Source: Bactericera cockerelli
Taxonomy: Eukaryota; Arthropoda; Insecta; Hemiptera; Triozidae
Direction: 5' to 3'
NCBI GenBank assembly: GCA_024516035.1
Contig: CM044955.1
Coordinates: 50,941,074-51,005,073, forward strand
Length of the DNA: 64,000 nt
Shown here piece by piece: positions 20,357 to 29,471 of this stretch; the stretch's first letter is position 1, and each line of letters opens with the position of its first letter. A model generated the notes under the pieces. That model was given only the letters and a program-made list of their open reading frames with translations, searched no databases and was not told where the DNA came from. The position numbers and the translations under genes are program-made.

Positions 20357-20973
20357 GGAGTAGAATAGTAATTGTAGAGGTTGCCAGAGATCTCCCATTT
20401 TCTGAAATGGAGTCTCAACAGAACAGAGTGACTGTTTAAGGCGCCCACTAGCGTATTTTAGGGGGCAGACTGACCCCCAGCCTCTCTCTCTCAAATCTGA
20501 TATGAAAAAAAAAAAAAAAGATTTCCGTTAAAGCGCATGCGCGGGAAGGGGAAAGGAAAAATCGAGTAATGCCTTATCTGCCTAAAAAGGTTAAAGCTAT
20601 GTACATAAAGAATATCGTTAGTCAATGCCTCCATGTGTTTATGATATGTAATTTTGAAATTTTCGTCCGCCATGAAAATATAATGTAACCTGCCTAAAAT
20701 AATTGAAACGTTAAAGCTATGTACATAACATCAAGTATCAAGAGTTAATTCTACCCATGTACGTATGATATGTAATTTTGAGTCCCTCTGCACATAATAC
20801 ATGATATTACTTACGACAAATTTCTAATATTAGAAATCGAAAGTATTTTTCTAGTTTTCTCGAGACTAGATATATTTATTCAAAGTTCCTAGAATGACCA
20901 TGAATTTCAAAGTTTATAATCCAACAAGGAATGTGCAAACATCGTTATTTCATCTGAGGAATACATGCATGAC

Positions 20974-21314
20974 CAGGCGCGGCCGGTGCTAAGGAGCTGC
21001 GGAACTGCAGCACCCCCAGACGAAAAAGTTTCTCAAGACTTGAGAAAATTTTCTCAAGTCCTATTAAATCACACACTATGAAAATCATCACAAATTTCTA
21101 GAATAATTCATGCATGGTTATTATGACTGGCATGGTAAACAATCTGAAACTCTTATAAGATCCCTGGAAAATCATCACACATTTCTAGAATAATTAATGC
21201 ATGATTATTATGATTGGCAAAGTAAATAAACAAACTGAAACTCTTAAGATCAAATTTTAGTCCGGTTTATGTGGCAGTACCCCCAAAACATTTTCCCACC
21301 TGTGCTCGTGCCTG
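20974..21314. mobile_element. 341-bp hAT-type MITE with 8-bp target duplication
   Basis: It starts CAGGCGCGGCCGGTGC and ends GTGCTCGTGCCTG. TGCATGAC occurs directly on both sides (20966-20973 and 21315-21322). CAGG-type ends and an 8-bp duplication define hAT. The interior contains two repeats of AAAATCATCAC...TTTCTAGAATAATT. There is no ORF. Confidence 0.92.
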
Positions 21315-21469
21315 TGCATGACTATCCGACGCTGCATAATTAACTTTCCGAAAGGGACTGAGGTCCCCCGAACGGTAAAGGAGAAGAAAAAGTGCGAGTT
21401 TCATGCAGTACATGATACAGGGTGACCTAATAGAACATGACAGATGTTTGTTTTCCTATGTTTTCAACA

Positions 21470-21705
21470 ACCAAGACTCCGTGGCGTAACGGTTATAGTC
21501 CAGAGGTCTCGAGTTCGACTCCCGATTGGGACAGACTTTTCGAAGAAAATTCTGTTTCCTCTAAACACGTGAGGCTGGCATTTCCGGCCCTACCCAGGCT
21601 GGGTGAGGTTAATGTGGGTAGCTGGTACGATTCCCAGCGAATGAAGGGTAAAACCCCCGTCCTGACTATCTATGTATCTCAAATCAGGACGTTAAAACCG
21701 AATAG
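21470..21705 (+). repeat. tRNA-headed SINE sharing the 5S-SINE body
   Basis: The head CTCCGTGGCGTAACGGTTAT with box B GAGTTCGACTCCC is tRNA-like, not 5S. The body is GAGGCTGGCATTTCCGGCCC, then TACCCAGGCTGGGTGAGGTT, with the tail GGTAAAACCCCCGTCCTGAC. That body is the same as in the 5S-headed copies. Confidence 0.8.
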
Positions 21706-22379
21706 AATCAACTGGTCACAATAGATCTAATTAGTGATGGCCGCGAACTGCGAGGCGAGGCGAACTGTTCGCGCGAACTGCGAGCGCGAGTTTAGCAAAA
21801 ACTCGCCTCGCACCTAAAAAAGTTCGCGCGAGGCGAACTGTAAAAAAACTCGCCCCGCGCGAGCGCGAACCGTCATTTCTGCGAGGCGAGGCGAACTAGT
21901 TCGCGCGAACAGTTCGCAGTTCGCGCTAAATACTATGGTAATCCCATAGGGAAACTTTTGCAATAGGAGCGTTTTAATATATCATTTTATTAGAATTAAA
22001 AATACCAAGCGGCTTTTTTTGAAAAGTAAAGCCATTTGGAATTTTGGGGTGCTGCCACATAAATCGGACTAACATGGGATTTATAGATTCGCAGTTTCAG
22101 TATTTATTGAGTTTGAGTTTCTTTACCATGCCAATCATAAGAATTATTTTAGAAATGTGTCATGCTTTTCATTGTGTACGAGCAAGGACTTGAGAAATCT
22201 TCCCTTTTTCTTTTTCGTCCGGGCGTGCTGCAGTTCCGCAGCTCCCTAGCACCGGCCGTGCCTATAATTACATATATTCCATTGTTTAGTGTAGTGCAAA
22301 TTTTGACTGTTATATTTTCAGTAATTACTAAACCTACAAACTAGAATCTGGACAAAGGTAGGTTTTTCAAAAACCATTC

Positions 22380-23080
22380 CAATTCCAAGAAATTGATAGG
22401 TAACACACGGTTTTCCGTCCCATTTACCTTTTTTTCACCTTATTCCGTCCCGTCGATTCCGTCCCGTCAATATTTTAACACCTGATTCCGTCCGGTCATC
22501 GTAAGGGTTCAATACCCGATTCCGTCCCATATGTTCCGTCCTATATACATAAATAAATATATAAATTCAACATTTTTCATCAGTTTATTTTCAATCACGT
22601 AAAATAAAAAAATAAAGGCCATGCCTAGGGTTCATAGTATGGTTAGGTAAAATACAATGAAGGCCATGCCTTGAGTTTATAGTAGGGTTAGGTAAAATAC
22701 AATGAAGGTCATGCCTTGAGTTTATAGTAGGGTTAGGTAAAATACAATGACGGCCATGTCTTGGGTTTATAGTAGGGTTAGGTAAAATACAATGACGGCC
22801 ATGCCTTGGGTTTATAGTAGGGTTAGTTAAAATACAATGACGGCCATGCCTTGGGTTTATAGTAGGGTTAGGTAAAATACAATGAAGGCCATGCCTTGAG
22901 AACTTGTACATAGCCTAATACATAATATCAGGTTACTTATGTACATAGTACATAGGTGCATAAGATAAGTGACGGGACGGAATTCAGTGATTGATCTGAG
23001 AGGTTCGGGACGGAATCGAGTATCGACTACCTGAGAGAAAAAACTCGCGGGACGGAATCAGGTGTCGTCCCACACCGCTC
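22380..23080. repeat. ATTCCGTCCCG-flanked minisatellite cassette
   Basis: Seven or so ATTCCGTCCC(G/A) motifs point right between 22405 and 22540. At least three complements (CGGGACGGAAT) lie at 22975-23060. Between them is the 45-bp array. This is the same plan as at 4346-5400, where the motif is ATTCGGTCCCG. Confidence 0.75.
22605..22910 (+). repeat. 45-bp minisatellite, about six copies
   Basis: The unit AAGGCCATGCCTTGAGTTTA followed by TAGTAGGGTTAGGTAAAATA and CAATG matches 4893-5226. The minus-strand open frame across it is a by-product. Confidence 0.9.
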
Positions 23081-23837
23081 CATCAAGTATAAATAACGAA
23101 CCGAAAATGAATGACTCATTCTTATGAAGATTAAATTGAAAAGGAGGAAGGCAAAAATTCAACCCTTAGATAGACAATACAATAAATGAGGAAAGAAGTT
23201 GTAGTTAGTGTTTCGTGTGAAAGACAATATTAATGGGCATCTTGGCATGATTTGGATACCTAACATTAAAAAATCCTTCCCAGATTAAAAATTCCTATAG
23301 CTAGGTATGTGTACTGTGTCCCATATTTGATATGTTTTTCGGTCGAACGACTTGTGAACATATGCATTAAATATATCAAAAGAATTGTTAAAAAACAGAG
23401 ATTTTATTATTCCTTTTTAAAGAACGATTCTGCATTGTTTTCATACTTTTTTAGCACTAGACACTCTGGAAGCGCGGGGCGAACTGTGCGAACTAAACTC
23501 GCGCGAACTGCGAGGCGAGGCGAGCGCGAACCGACGTAAGCGCGAGGCGAGGCGAACTCAAAATTTTGCGAGCGCGAGTTTCAAAAAAGTTCGCCTCGCG
23601 CCCTGCGAGGCGAGCGCGAGTCAAGCCAAAGTTCGCCTCGCCTCGCGCTTTTGCCATCACTAGATCTAATTAGGTCACAGTGTTAATTGTAAGAGTTTCA
23701 CTGAAAACCCTGCAACCAGGTCAGATAATAATAACAACCAAGACTCAATCAAGAAGGCAAGAGAAACATTGTGGACAGCATGGAAAAAACTAGACGAGAC
23801 TATGCATTGAACAGGCAGAGGAGGCTAATGCTTCTGT

Positions 23838-24005
23838 CCCGGTAGCTCAGTGGTAAAGGCGGCACTCTATGAACCCAGAGATTCCAGAGGTTGTGAAATT
23901 GAAACCCAGCTGGGACATGACAAGTTATCCTCAAATTTTACCAGAGGCTTACTGCTGAAATAATGGGACTTTAATAGTCCTGATCGGGCAGTCTAAATAA
24001 CCTAC
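23838..24005 (+). repeat. tRNA-headed SINE (GTCCCGGTAGCTCAGTGG family)
   Basis: GTCCCGGTAGCTCAGTGGTA is the 5' end. Box B is decayed (GTGAAATTGAAACCC). The body is GGGACATGACAAGTTATCCT, then CTTACTGCTGAAATAATGGG, and the end is ATCGGGCAGTCTAAATA. Other copies: 37195 (body only), 43975 (minus) and 58348. Confidence 0.85.
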
Positions 24006-24169
24006 TGTGACCCGGGTTCTAGAATTTTCCGCTTCTGTACTTGGATGTAACGAGGTCCTCTCACCTGGTGAGGAAAAATGAGTGGTCATTTGTGTCGATA
24101 GCGATCAGTGTAGGCATTACAATAATGGTATTGGACAGTCGATTGATGTAAGGAGGGGAAGGTCATGGA

Positions 24170-24455
24170 GTGGTAGTCAAGTGGTTAACGCCGCGATAGT
24201 CTGGTAATCCAGGAAGCGTGGGGGATCTGTTGGTTCGATTCCCACCCAGTTCATGAATTCCCCCTCATGAATTTGAGTTTGTGACCACTGACCACATAGT
24301 AATATAAGACTCTGAGGGTTAGAAAATGCTTTGAACATTAAACACGCTTGGGTAGTTACCTTCCACTAAAGAGTGTTATTGCTATTTTTGAAGGTACTTG
24401 TAATTTTGCGCTACCCACTAAAATTGTAATTTAACACAAATAAACCACATACACA
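24170..24455 (+). repeat. tRNA-headed SINE (third family)
   Basis: Head GGAGTGGTAGTCAAGTGGTT with box B TGGTTCGATTCCCACC. The tail runs through CTCATGAATTTGAGTTTGTG to CTTCCACTAAAGAGTGTTAT. Minus-strand relatives at 26870-27050 and 28725-28900 share the ATTAATGAGGAAAAAT, GATTCGAACCAACGGATCCC and CACCTAACC words. Confidence 0.75.
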
Positions 24456-24654
24456 TTAAATTAGTTACGTGTCAGGTTGTTATGGGTCACCCTGTCTAAT
24501 AAAACACACAGAGAAAGCTCAAGGAAAGAGAGAGGAGGAGAAAGATATGAGGAGATATGAATAATTAGAACCTGTGTGAGAAGAAGACAAACAAAGGTTA
24601 TACGAGAGGAGTTGAGGAGGGAGAGAGATAGAAATATTAATTGAGAAGAGAGGT

Positions 24655-24830
24655 AGGTACGTGGCCGAGTAGCGCACCAGGAAACCTCGTGAGGAAAAAT
24701 GAGTAACTATTTGTATGAATAGACACCAGTGGCGGCATTATGAGCAAGCAATAAGGTTCTGTGGAAAAAGATTAGGAGTCTCGTAATGTTGAGCTACCCA
24801 CTGGCGTTGTGATGTCATAAAACAAATCAT
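24655..24830 (+). repeat. SINE with partly lost tRNA head
   Basis: GTGGCCGAGTAGCGCACCAG is a box-A remnant joined to the tail CCTCGTGAGGAAAAATGAGT, AGTGGCGGCATTA, GTCTCGTAATGTTGAGCTAC. This is the same tail as at 18691-18972; box B is deleted. Confidence 0.7.
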
Positions 24831-24837
24831 AAGCGAA

Positions 24838-25015
24838 AGCGCGCGATAAGCTCAATGGTTAAGCACTCGCTTGCCATGCGGAAGGTCCCGGGTTCTATCT
24901 CCAGAGCCGAAAAAAAAAGTTTGTCTTCAAAATTTGACAGTTGTTTGTAAGGCATCCCATCCGATGTGCTCGTGTTGAACTGTTGACCCAGCACCTAAAT
25001 GGGAAGACTTGTGTC
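24838..25015 (+). repeat. tRNA-Gly-like SINE
   Basis: GGTTAAGCACTCGCTTGCCA, then TGCGGAAGGTCCCGGGTTC, closely follows a tRNA-Gly(GCC) anticodon arm and box B. The tail GTTTGTAAGGCATCCCATCC, then GATGTGCTCGTGTTGAAC, is shared with the copy at 38075-38240. Confidence 0.75.
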
Positions 25016-25029
25016 ACTTCTTGCCCATC

Positions 25030-25145
25030 AGAGCGGAGAGAAAGAGAAAGAGAGAGAGAAAGAGGGGAGAGAAAGAGAGAGATAGGAAAATAGAGAGAGG
25101 CAGAAGAAATGTATTAGGAGTGAAAGAAGAAAAGAGAGAGAAAGG
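25030..25145. repeat. GA-rich simple sequence
   Basis: An imperfect GAGAAA/GAGA tract on the plus strand. The following stretch to 25975 has no recognisable gene. Confidence 0.8.
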
Positions 25146-25979
25146 GATTCGTTAGTTAGAGTTAACAAGGAAGGAAAAGGTAGGTGTTTTTGTACCCGAA
25201 AGTCTCACATTTTAATGAGAGCTCCAGTGTGTGTCGAATTCAAATTTCAGACGAGAACAGAAAATCCAGGAGAATTGCGTAACACTATGCTCGTTTGTTC
25301 ATGTGCCATGTTGGCCATGTATCATTCTATACGAGTACATGCATTTATATATCCTATAAAATATATAAGACCTGTTTGACTGCTGGAGTAAAGGGACTTT
25401 TCAGTCTTACCACGGCAATATAAACAAGGTATATTCTATTCTATTCTATTATATGGTGTGTTTGGGAAAAAAATAGCCACATTTATTGGTACTATCCATT
25501 TAATTTTAGAGTAGGTATATAGAATACATTATTTCTGGGGATCTTTTCTAATAAAAAAGAAATTCCTATGTGCTGCGTCCATTATTTAGAACTATTACAT
25601 CCCCAAAAGGACTTAGTATAGAGCTAAGAAAAACACATCATGTCAACAACACGAAAAGCTTATACAATTCACATTGAAAAACAATTACATAAGTCTAAAC
25701 CAAAGCTAGCACAATGTTAAAAGACATTTAAGAAAATAGAAAGCAAGAGAAGGCCAACTCAGACTATTACAAAAAAGGTTGACTAATGGCGCAACTTATG
25801 TAGAAACTTCTCACTCAAAATCTCTGCCACACAGAATGATAGCTACTAACGTTATATTACTGATAGTTTTCACGTCAATTTCTACTTTAAAAAAAGGTAC
25901 TTGTTCCCCGGAACTGCTTTCGCACTACTTCAGGGCACCTTTACATTTATGCCATTCCGGAAACGGAAAAACTCGGTTA

Positions 25980-26240
25980 GAATTTTCCGGTCCGGCCGGG
26001 ATTCGAACCCGCAACCAAAGCTCTTAACCAATGAGCCATGGAGGTCGCCTAAGGTTAAATCGGGACGGGGGTTTTACCCTCCATTCGCTGGAAACTTACC
26101 AACCAGCTACCCTCAATAACCTCACCCAGCCAAGGTCGGGCTGGGAATGGTCATCATCACGAGGGTTCTAATTAGCATGGTTACACATCGAAGTACTATC
26201 CTCGCAGGACGTTGCTGAACCCTTTGAAGCATACCGGTTT
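25980..26240 (-). repeat. 5S-derived SINE followed by a tRNA-like head (minus strand)
   Basis: Read on the minus strand: 5S words (CAGCAACGTCCTGCGAGGAT), body (CCCAGCCCGACCTTGGCTGG, then GTGAGGTTATTGAGGGTAGC, then TGG), CCCCCGTCCCGATTTAACC, then GCGACCTCCATGGCTCATTG, GTTAAGAGC and box B GCGGGTTCGAATCCCGGCC. The tRNA-like part is either the start of another SINE or a read-through fusion. Confidence 0.75.
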
Positions 26241-26867
26241 CTGAGCGTAACCACCTTTTCTGCCGCAGTTCAGAGGTACACAGATCTATTAATCATGCTG
26301 ATGTGGAATCAATCCAAACACGATACCTACTAGTGCTGTTTTCTATTAAGAACTAAAGAAACTTTTTGGTTTTTTATTAATTCAAACAAGCTTTTTTTAT
26401 TGCCATCTTAGGCAGGAACTTTGATTTTTTTTGTAAATTTGATAAATGGTCGCGTGCTTCAAAGGGTTAACTGATAGAACGTGAACTATTGTATTCAACG
26501 TGCCACACACACGTTTTTTTGGGACTTATCAGCTGGTTTTATTCGGGCAGTATACATAAGGTGATATCACAATATTATACCTATACCCGTCAGAACGTGT
26601 GGCAGAGCCTTTGAAATTTGAAGAAAGCACATTATAAATGAATAGATTCAAAATTTAACTTACCAAATCAAAATGGATCTAAGGATGGTCAACCTTGGAT
26701 CAATTGTGTAGCTCTGGTTGCTCTTGCTAAATCATTTGATATTTAGGAGAGAACCCTGGTATGGCTTAGTTAATTGTAATTGACCAATTAGTTATCAGAT
26801 CTGAAACAAAAGAAACAGTACCTTCAAATTAAATTTAAATTTTTTGCGCCATAAGCTGTATAATAAT

Positions 26868-27055
26868 AACACTCTTTAGTGCAAGCTATGACCACCAGGC
26901 GAGGTTAATGCTCACAGCATTTTCTACCACCTAACCATCAGTCTTTTTACCATGTGGTGACATACTCAAATTAATGAGGAAAAATGCATCCACTGGGTGA
27001 GATTCGAACCAACGGATCCCTACGCTACCTAGATTAACCCAAAAGGGAATTGATG
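26868..27055 (-). repeat. tRNA-headed SINE (third family)
   Basis: Minus-strand copy with box B GGTTCGAATCTCACCCAG, TCCTCATTAATTTGAGTATG and GGTGGTAGAAAATGCTGTGA. About 80% like 28725-28900 by eye. Confidence 0.7.
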
Positions 27056-28724
27056 CTAATGGACAGTTTTAATCATGAACTTGAAAATAACTTTATAAAT
27101 CTGCAAGTGGCTAATGGCCAATTAAATTCAGGATAAGTAATTAAGTCAGTCCATTTGAAACAATTAAATCCACATCGAGCCTGTATCTATTGTCAACTGT
27201 CTCTTGTCAAGTATCTCGATAACTCCACAAAATGTTCAAACCTCATCAAACCTGTATAAATGTCGGAAGACTCAAAGGTAAAACCCTCGAAGACAAAAGT
27301 TCCAGCATACCACCGGAAATAATGTGACTGTACGTACGTCATACAATTTTTCACCGACATAACATCATAGGGTACATCAACCACACAAACTATTAATTCA
27401 GTTTTCCTCCACATTTTTCCATCTCTCTTTTTCCCACAACATTTTCTTCGGGACCTGAGGCTACATATCTTGTTTTCTCACGTGCCACCTCAAACCACAA
27501 AAATGTCTACCTTTTTCTCTAGTCCCTACTCAACAACCTACAACACACCCACTCTTACTCCCTCAAACCAACAACACTCTCTTTTCTCTCAAACCTACTA
27601 CACTCCCCCTCTCTCAATTTCCTTCTCTATAAACCAACAATCTGTCCCTGCCCCTCATTCTCTTTCTCTCTCTAGTAACCTAAAGCAATACTTCCCTCTC
27701 ACTTCCTCATTCCAGTATAGCAACCTACGACAATCCCTCTTTTACCCACTATCTTTCCTCCTCCCCAACAATCCAACAACACCTGCCCACTCCCCAAAAA
27801 CACTTTTCTCCTCTCCAACAACACATTCTCTTCCCAAATAAGAAAATCCCCCTACGCGATTCTAAGAAGATCCCCGCCCCACCTATCTTCAACACTTTCA
27901 CTGCTTCAAGTCATTTGGGAGAAACTTTGCCGCTCAGAACTTTGCAACTTGTTACCAATTTAAATTTGTTCACAAGTTACGCACGTGCATCCTGTAAAGC
28001 TTGACTTCCAATAAGTAAACGTTGAAGCATCCGATGAAGATTTAGCTCAAAGTTGGTAATATGTACCTGAATTGAGAGTTGTTCTGTAACCTATAGACCT
28101 AACTGACACACTGTAATCAAATAGGAAATATGATGTCTAGCATCTGAACCCTTTCATTTGACACCCCACAAGATAGAGTTCACATTTTCCTTCATATTCC
28201 AATCTGTGTTTTCTCAAAACTATACTACAATATTCCAATCTGTCTTCTCCAAAACGACAACAAACTGTCCGATTAAATTTGAAGAGACCTCTATTTACTC
28301 CATAAAATGATCATAAAAACCATTAGAAAAAAAAAATCGAAAAACACACGACATGCGGATCCGGATAGCCAACCCCAAAAACTGAGGGTTCTGAAGCAAA
28401 AGTACAACATTTCTACAACAGTGTGAGAGAAACAATACTTAGTCATTATTATTAATTTATATGAGTAGAGTAGGTAGTAAAATATTTGTATTAATCACAA
28501 AGAAATAACCCGTCATACGGTCTCAAAATATTAACAAATTCGGTACGGTACCAAATACGGTAAATAAATGTACCAAATTCCATTCATAAATATGATTCAT
28601 TTTAAATTTAGTCACCACTGTTTATATCGGGACCTCACAATCCGTCTCAAATCACCTGTGTTGATCTTTTCAATTATCTGGTTCGTCTCAAAGAAAACAT
28701 AACATGGTCAAGTTGAAATAATAA
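27056..28724. other. unique-looking stretch with a Ser/Thr/Pro low-complexity frame
   Basis: A C/T-rich segment (27420-27850) leaves a plus-strand frame of 123 codons made of Ser, Thr, Pro, Asn and Gln. Its first ATG is not in a convincing context and it has no domain, so I do not call it a gene. Nothing else is recognised. Confidence 0.5.
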
Positions 28725-28900
28725 TAATTCTCTTTAGTGGAAGGTAACCACCAGGCGAGGTTAATGCTCAAAGCATTTTCTACCACCTAACCCGCAGATT
28801 CTTATTATTATGTGGTCACAAACTCAAATTAATGAGGAAAAATTCATACACTGGATGGGATTTGAACCAACGGATCCCTACGCTACCTAGATTACCAGAC
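28725..28900 (-). repeat. tRNA-headed SINE (third family)
   Basis: Minus-strand copy with the GGTTCAAATCCCATCCAGTG box B, TCCTCATTAATTTGAG and TTACCTTCCACTAAAGAG blocks. Confidence 0.7.
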
Positions 28901-28904
28901 TATT

Positions 28905-29095
28905 ATTATTATTGTTATTATTATGTATAAATGAATATTATGTACATACAAATAATTATTTTAACAATGAAATGGAAATGGAAACAATATATACAATAAA
29001 AATGAAAAAGAATAGAAAATATATAAAAACAAGTCCTAACTAAAGGGCGGGGTTATTGCCTATGGCAATCTCTTCCACCCAACCCTTAACCTAGC
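28905..29095 (-). repeat. interspersed repeat, probable LINE 3' end
   Basis: Contains CCTAACTAAAGGGCGGGGTT, then ATTGCCTATGGCAATCTCTT on the plus strand, nearly identical to 19400-19465. The adjacent AT-rich part with ACAATGAAATGGAAATGG also matches. Confidence 0.55.
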
Positions 29096-29427
29096 GCATT
29101 AACCACTTGACAACCAGTGCACGTGAAAGAAAACATCCCTCTGAAAATTTGGTTCCATTGAAGAAAATCCTACAGCAAAGCTAATACAGTCTCTACAGTT
29201 CCCTAGGCTTACTGCAGTGCCCTAGATCTCTGCTGCGTTGAGGTACTAGTGTACTACTGGGAAATCCTTTGTCCCCCGGGTATAGCTATAGAGCGGACGC
29301 TGGTCATCCTGAAGGTCATTGGTCGTTCTGGTGCTGAGACTTTCACTTTCCGTTCATACAGGGTGACCCAGAGATCCATGGTTATTGCTATTACACGGGC
29401 GGCCACAATTAGAGGAACGCAAGCTGT

Positions 29428-29471
<44 letters not shown>

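Larger units (their letters stand above)
21732..23662. mobile_element. 1.9-kb hAT-type non-autonomous element
   Basis: It starts TAGTGATGGC and ends GCCATCACTA, and is flanked by GATCTAAT on both sides (21724-21731 and 23663-23670). The terminal ~200 bp at each end are unusually G+C- and CpG-rich repeats of GCGAGGCGAACT and GCGCGAACTGCGAG in both orientations. The interior holds a sequence related to the 20974 MITE in reverse (ending near 22262 at ACCGGCCGTGCC) and a 45-bp minisatellite cassette. No transposase. Confidence 0.93.

Noticed and set aside
27470..27841. 123-codon Ser/Thr/Pro-rich open frame
   Set aside because: It is explained by a C/T-rich low-complexity tract that lacks stop codons. 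No domain, splice structure or supported start.
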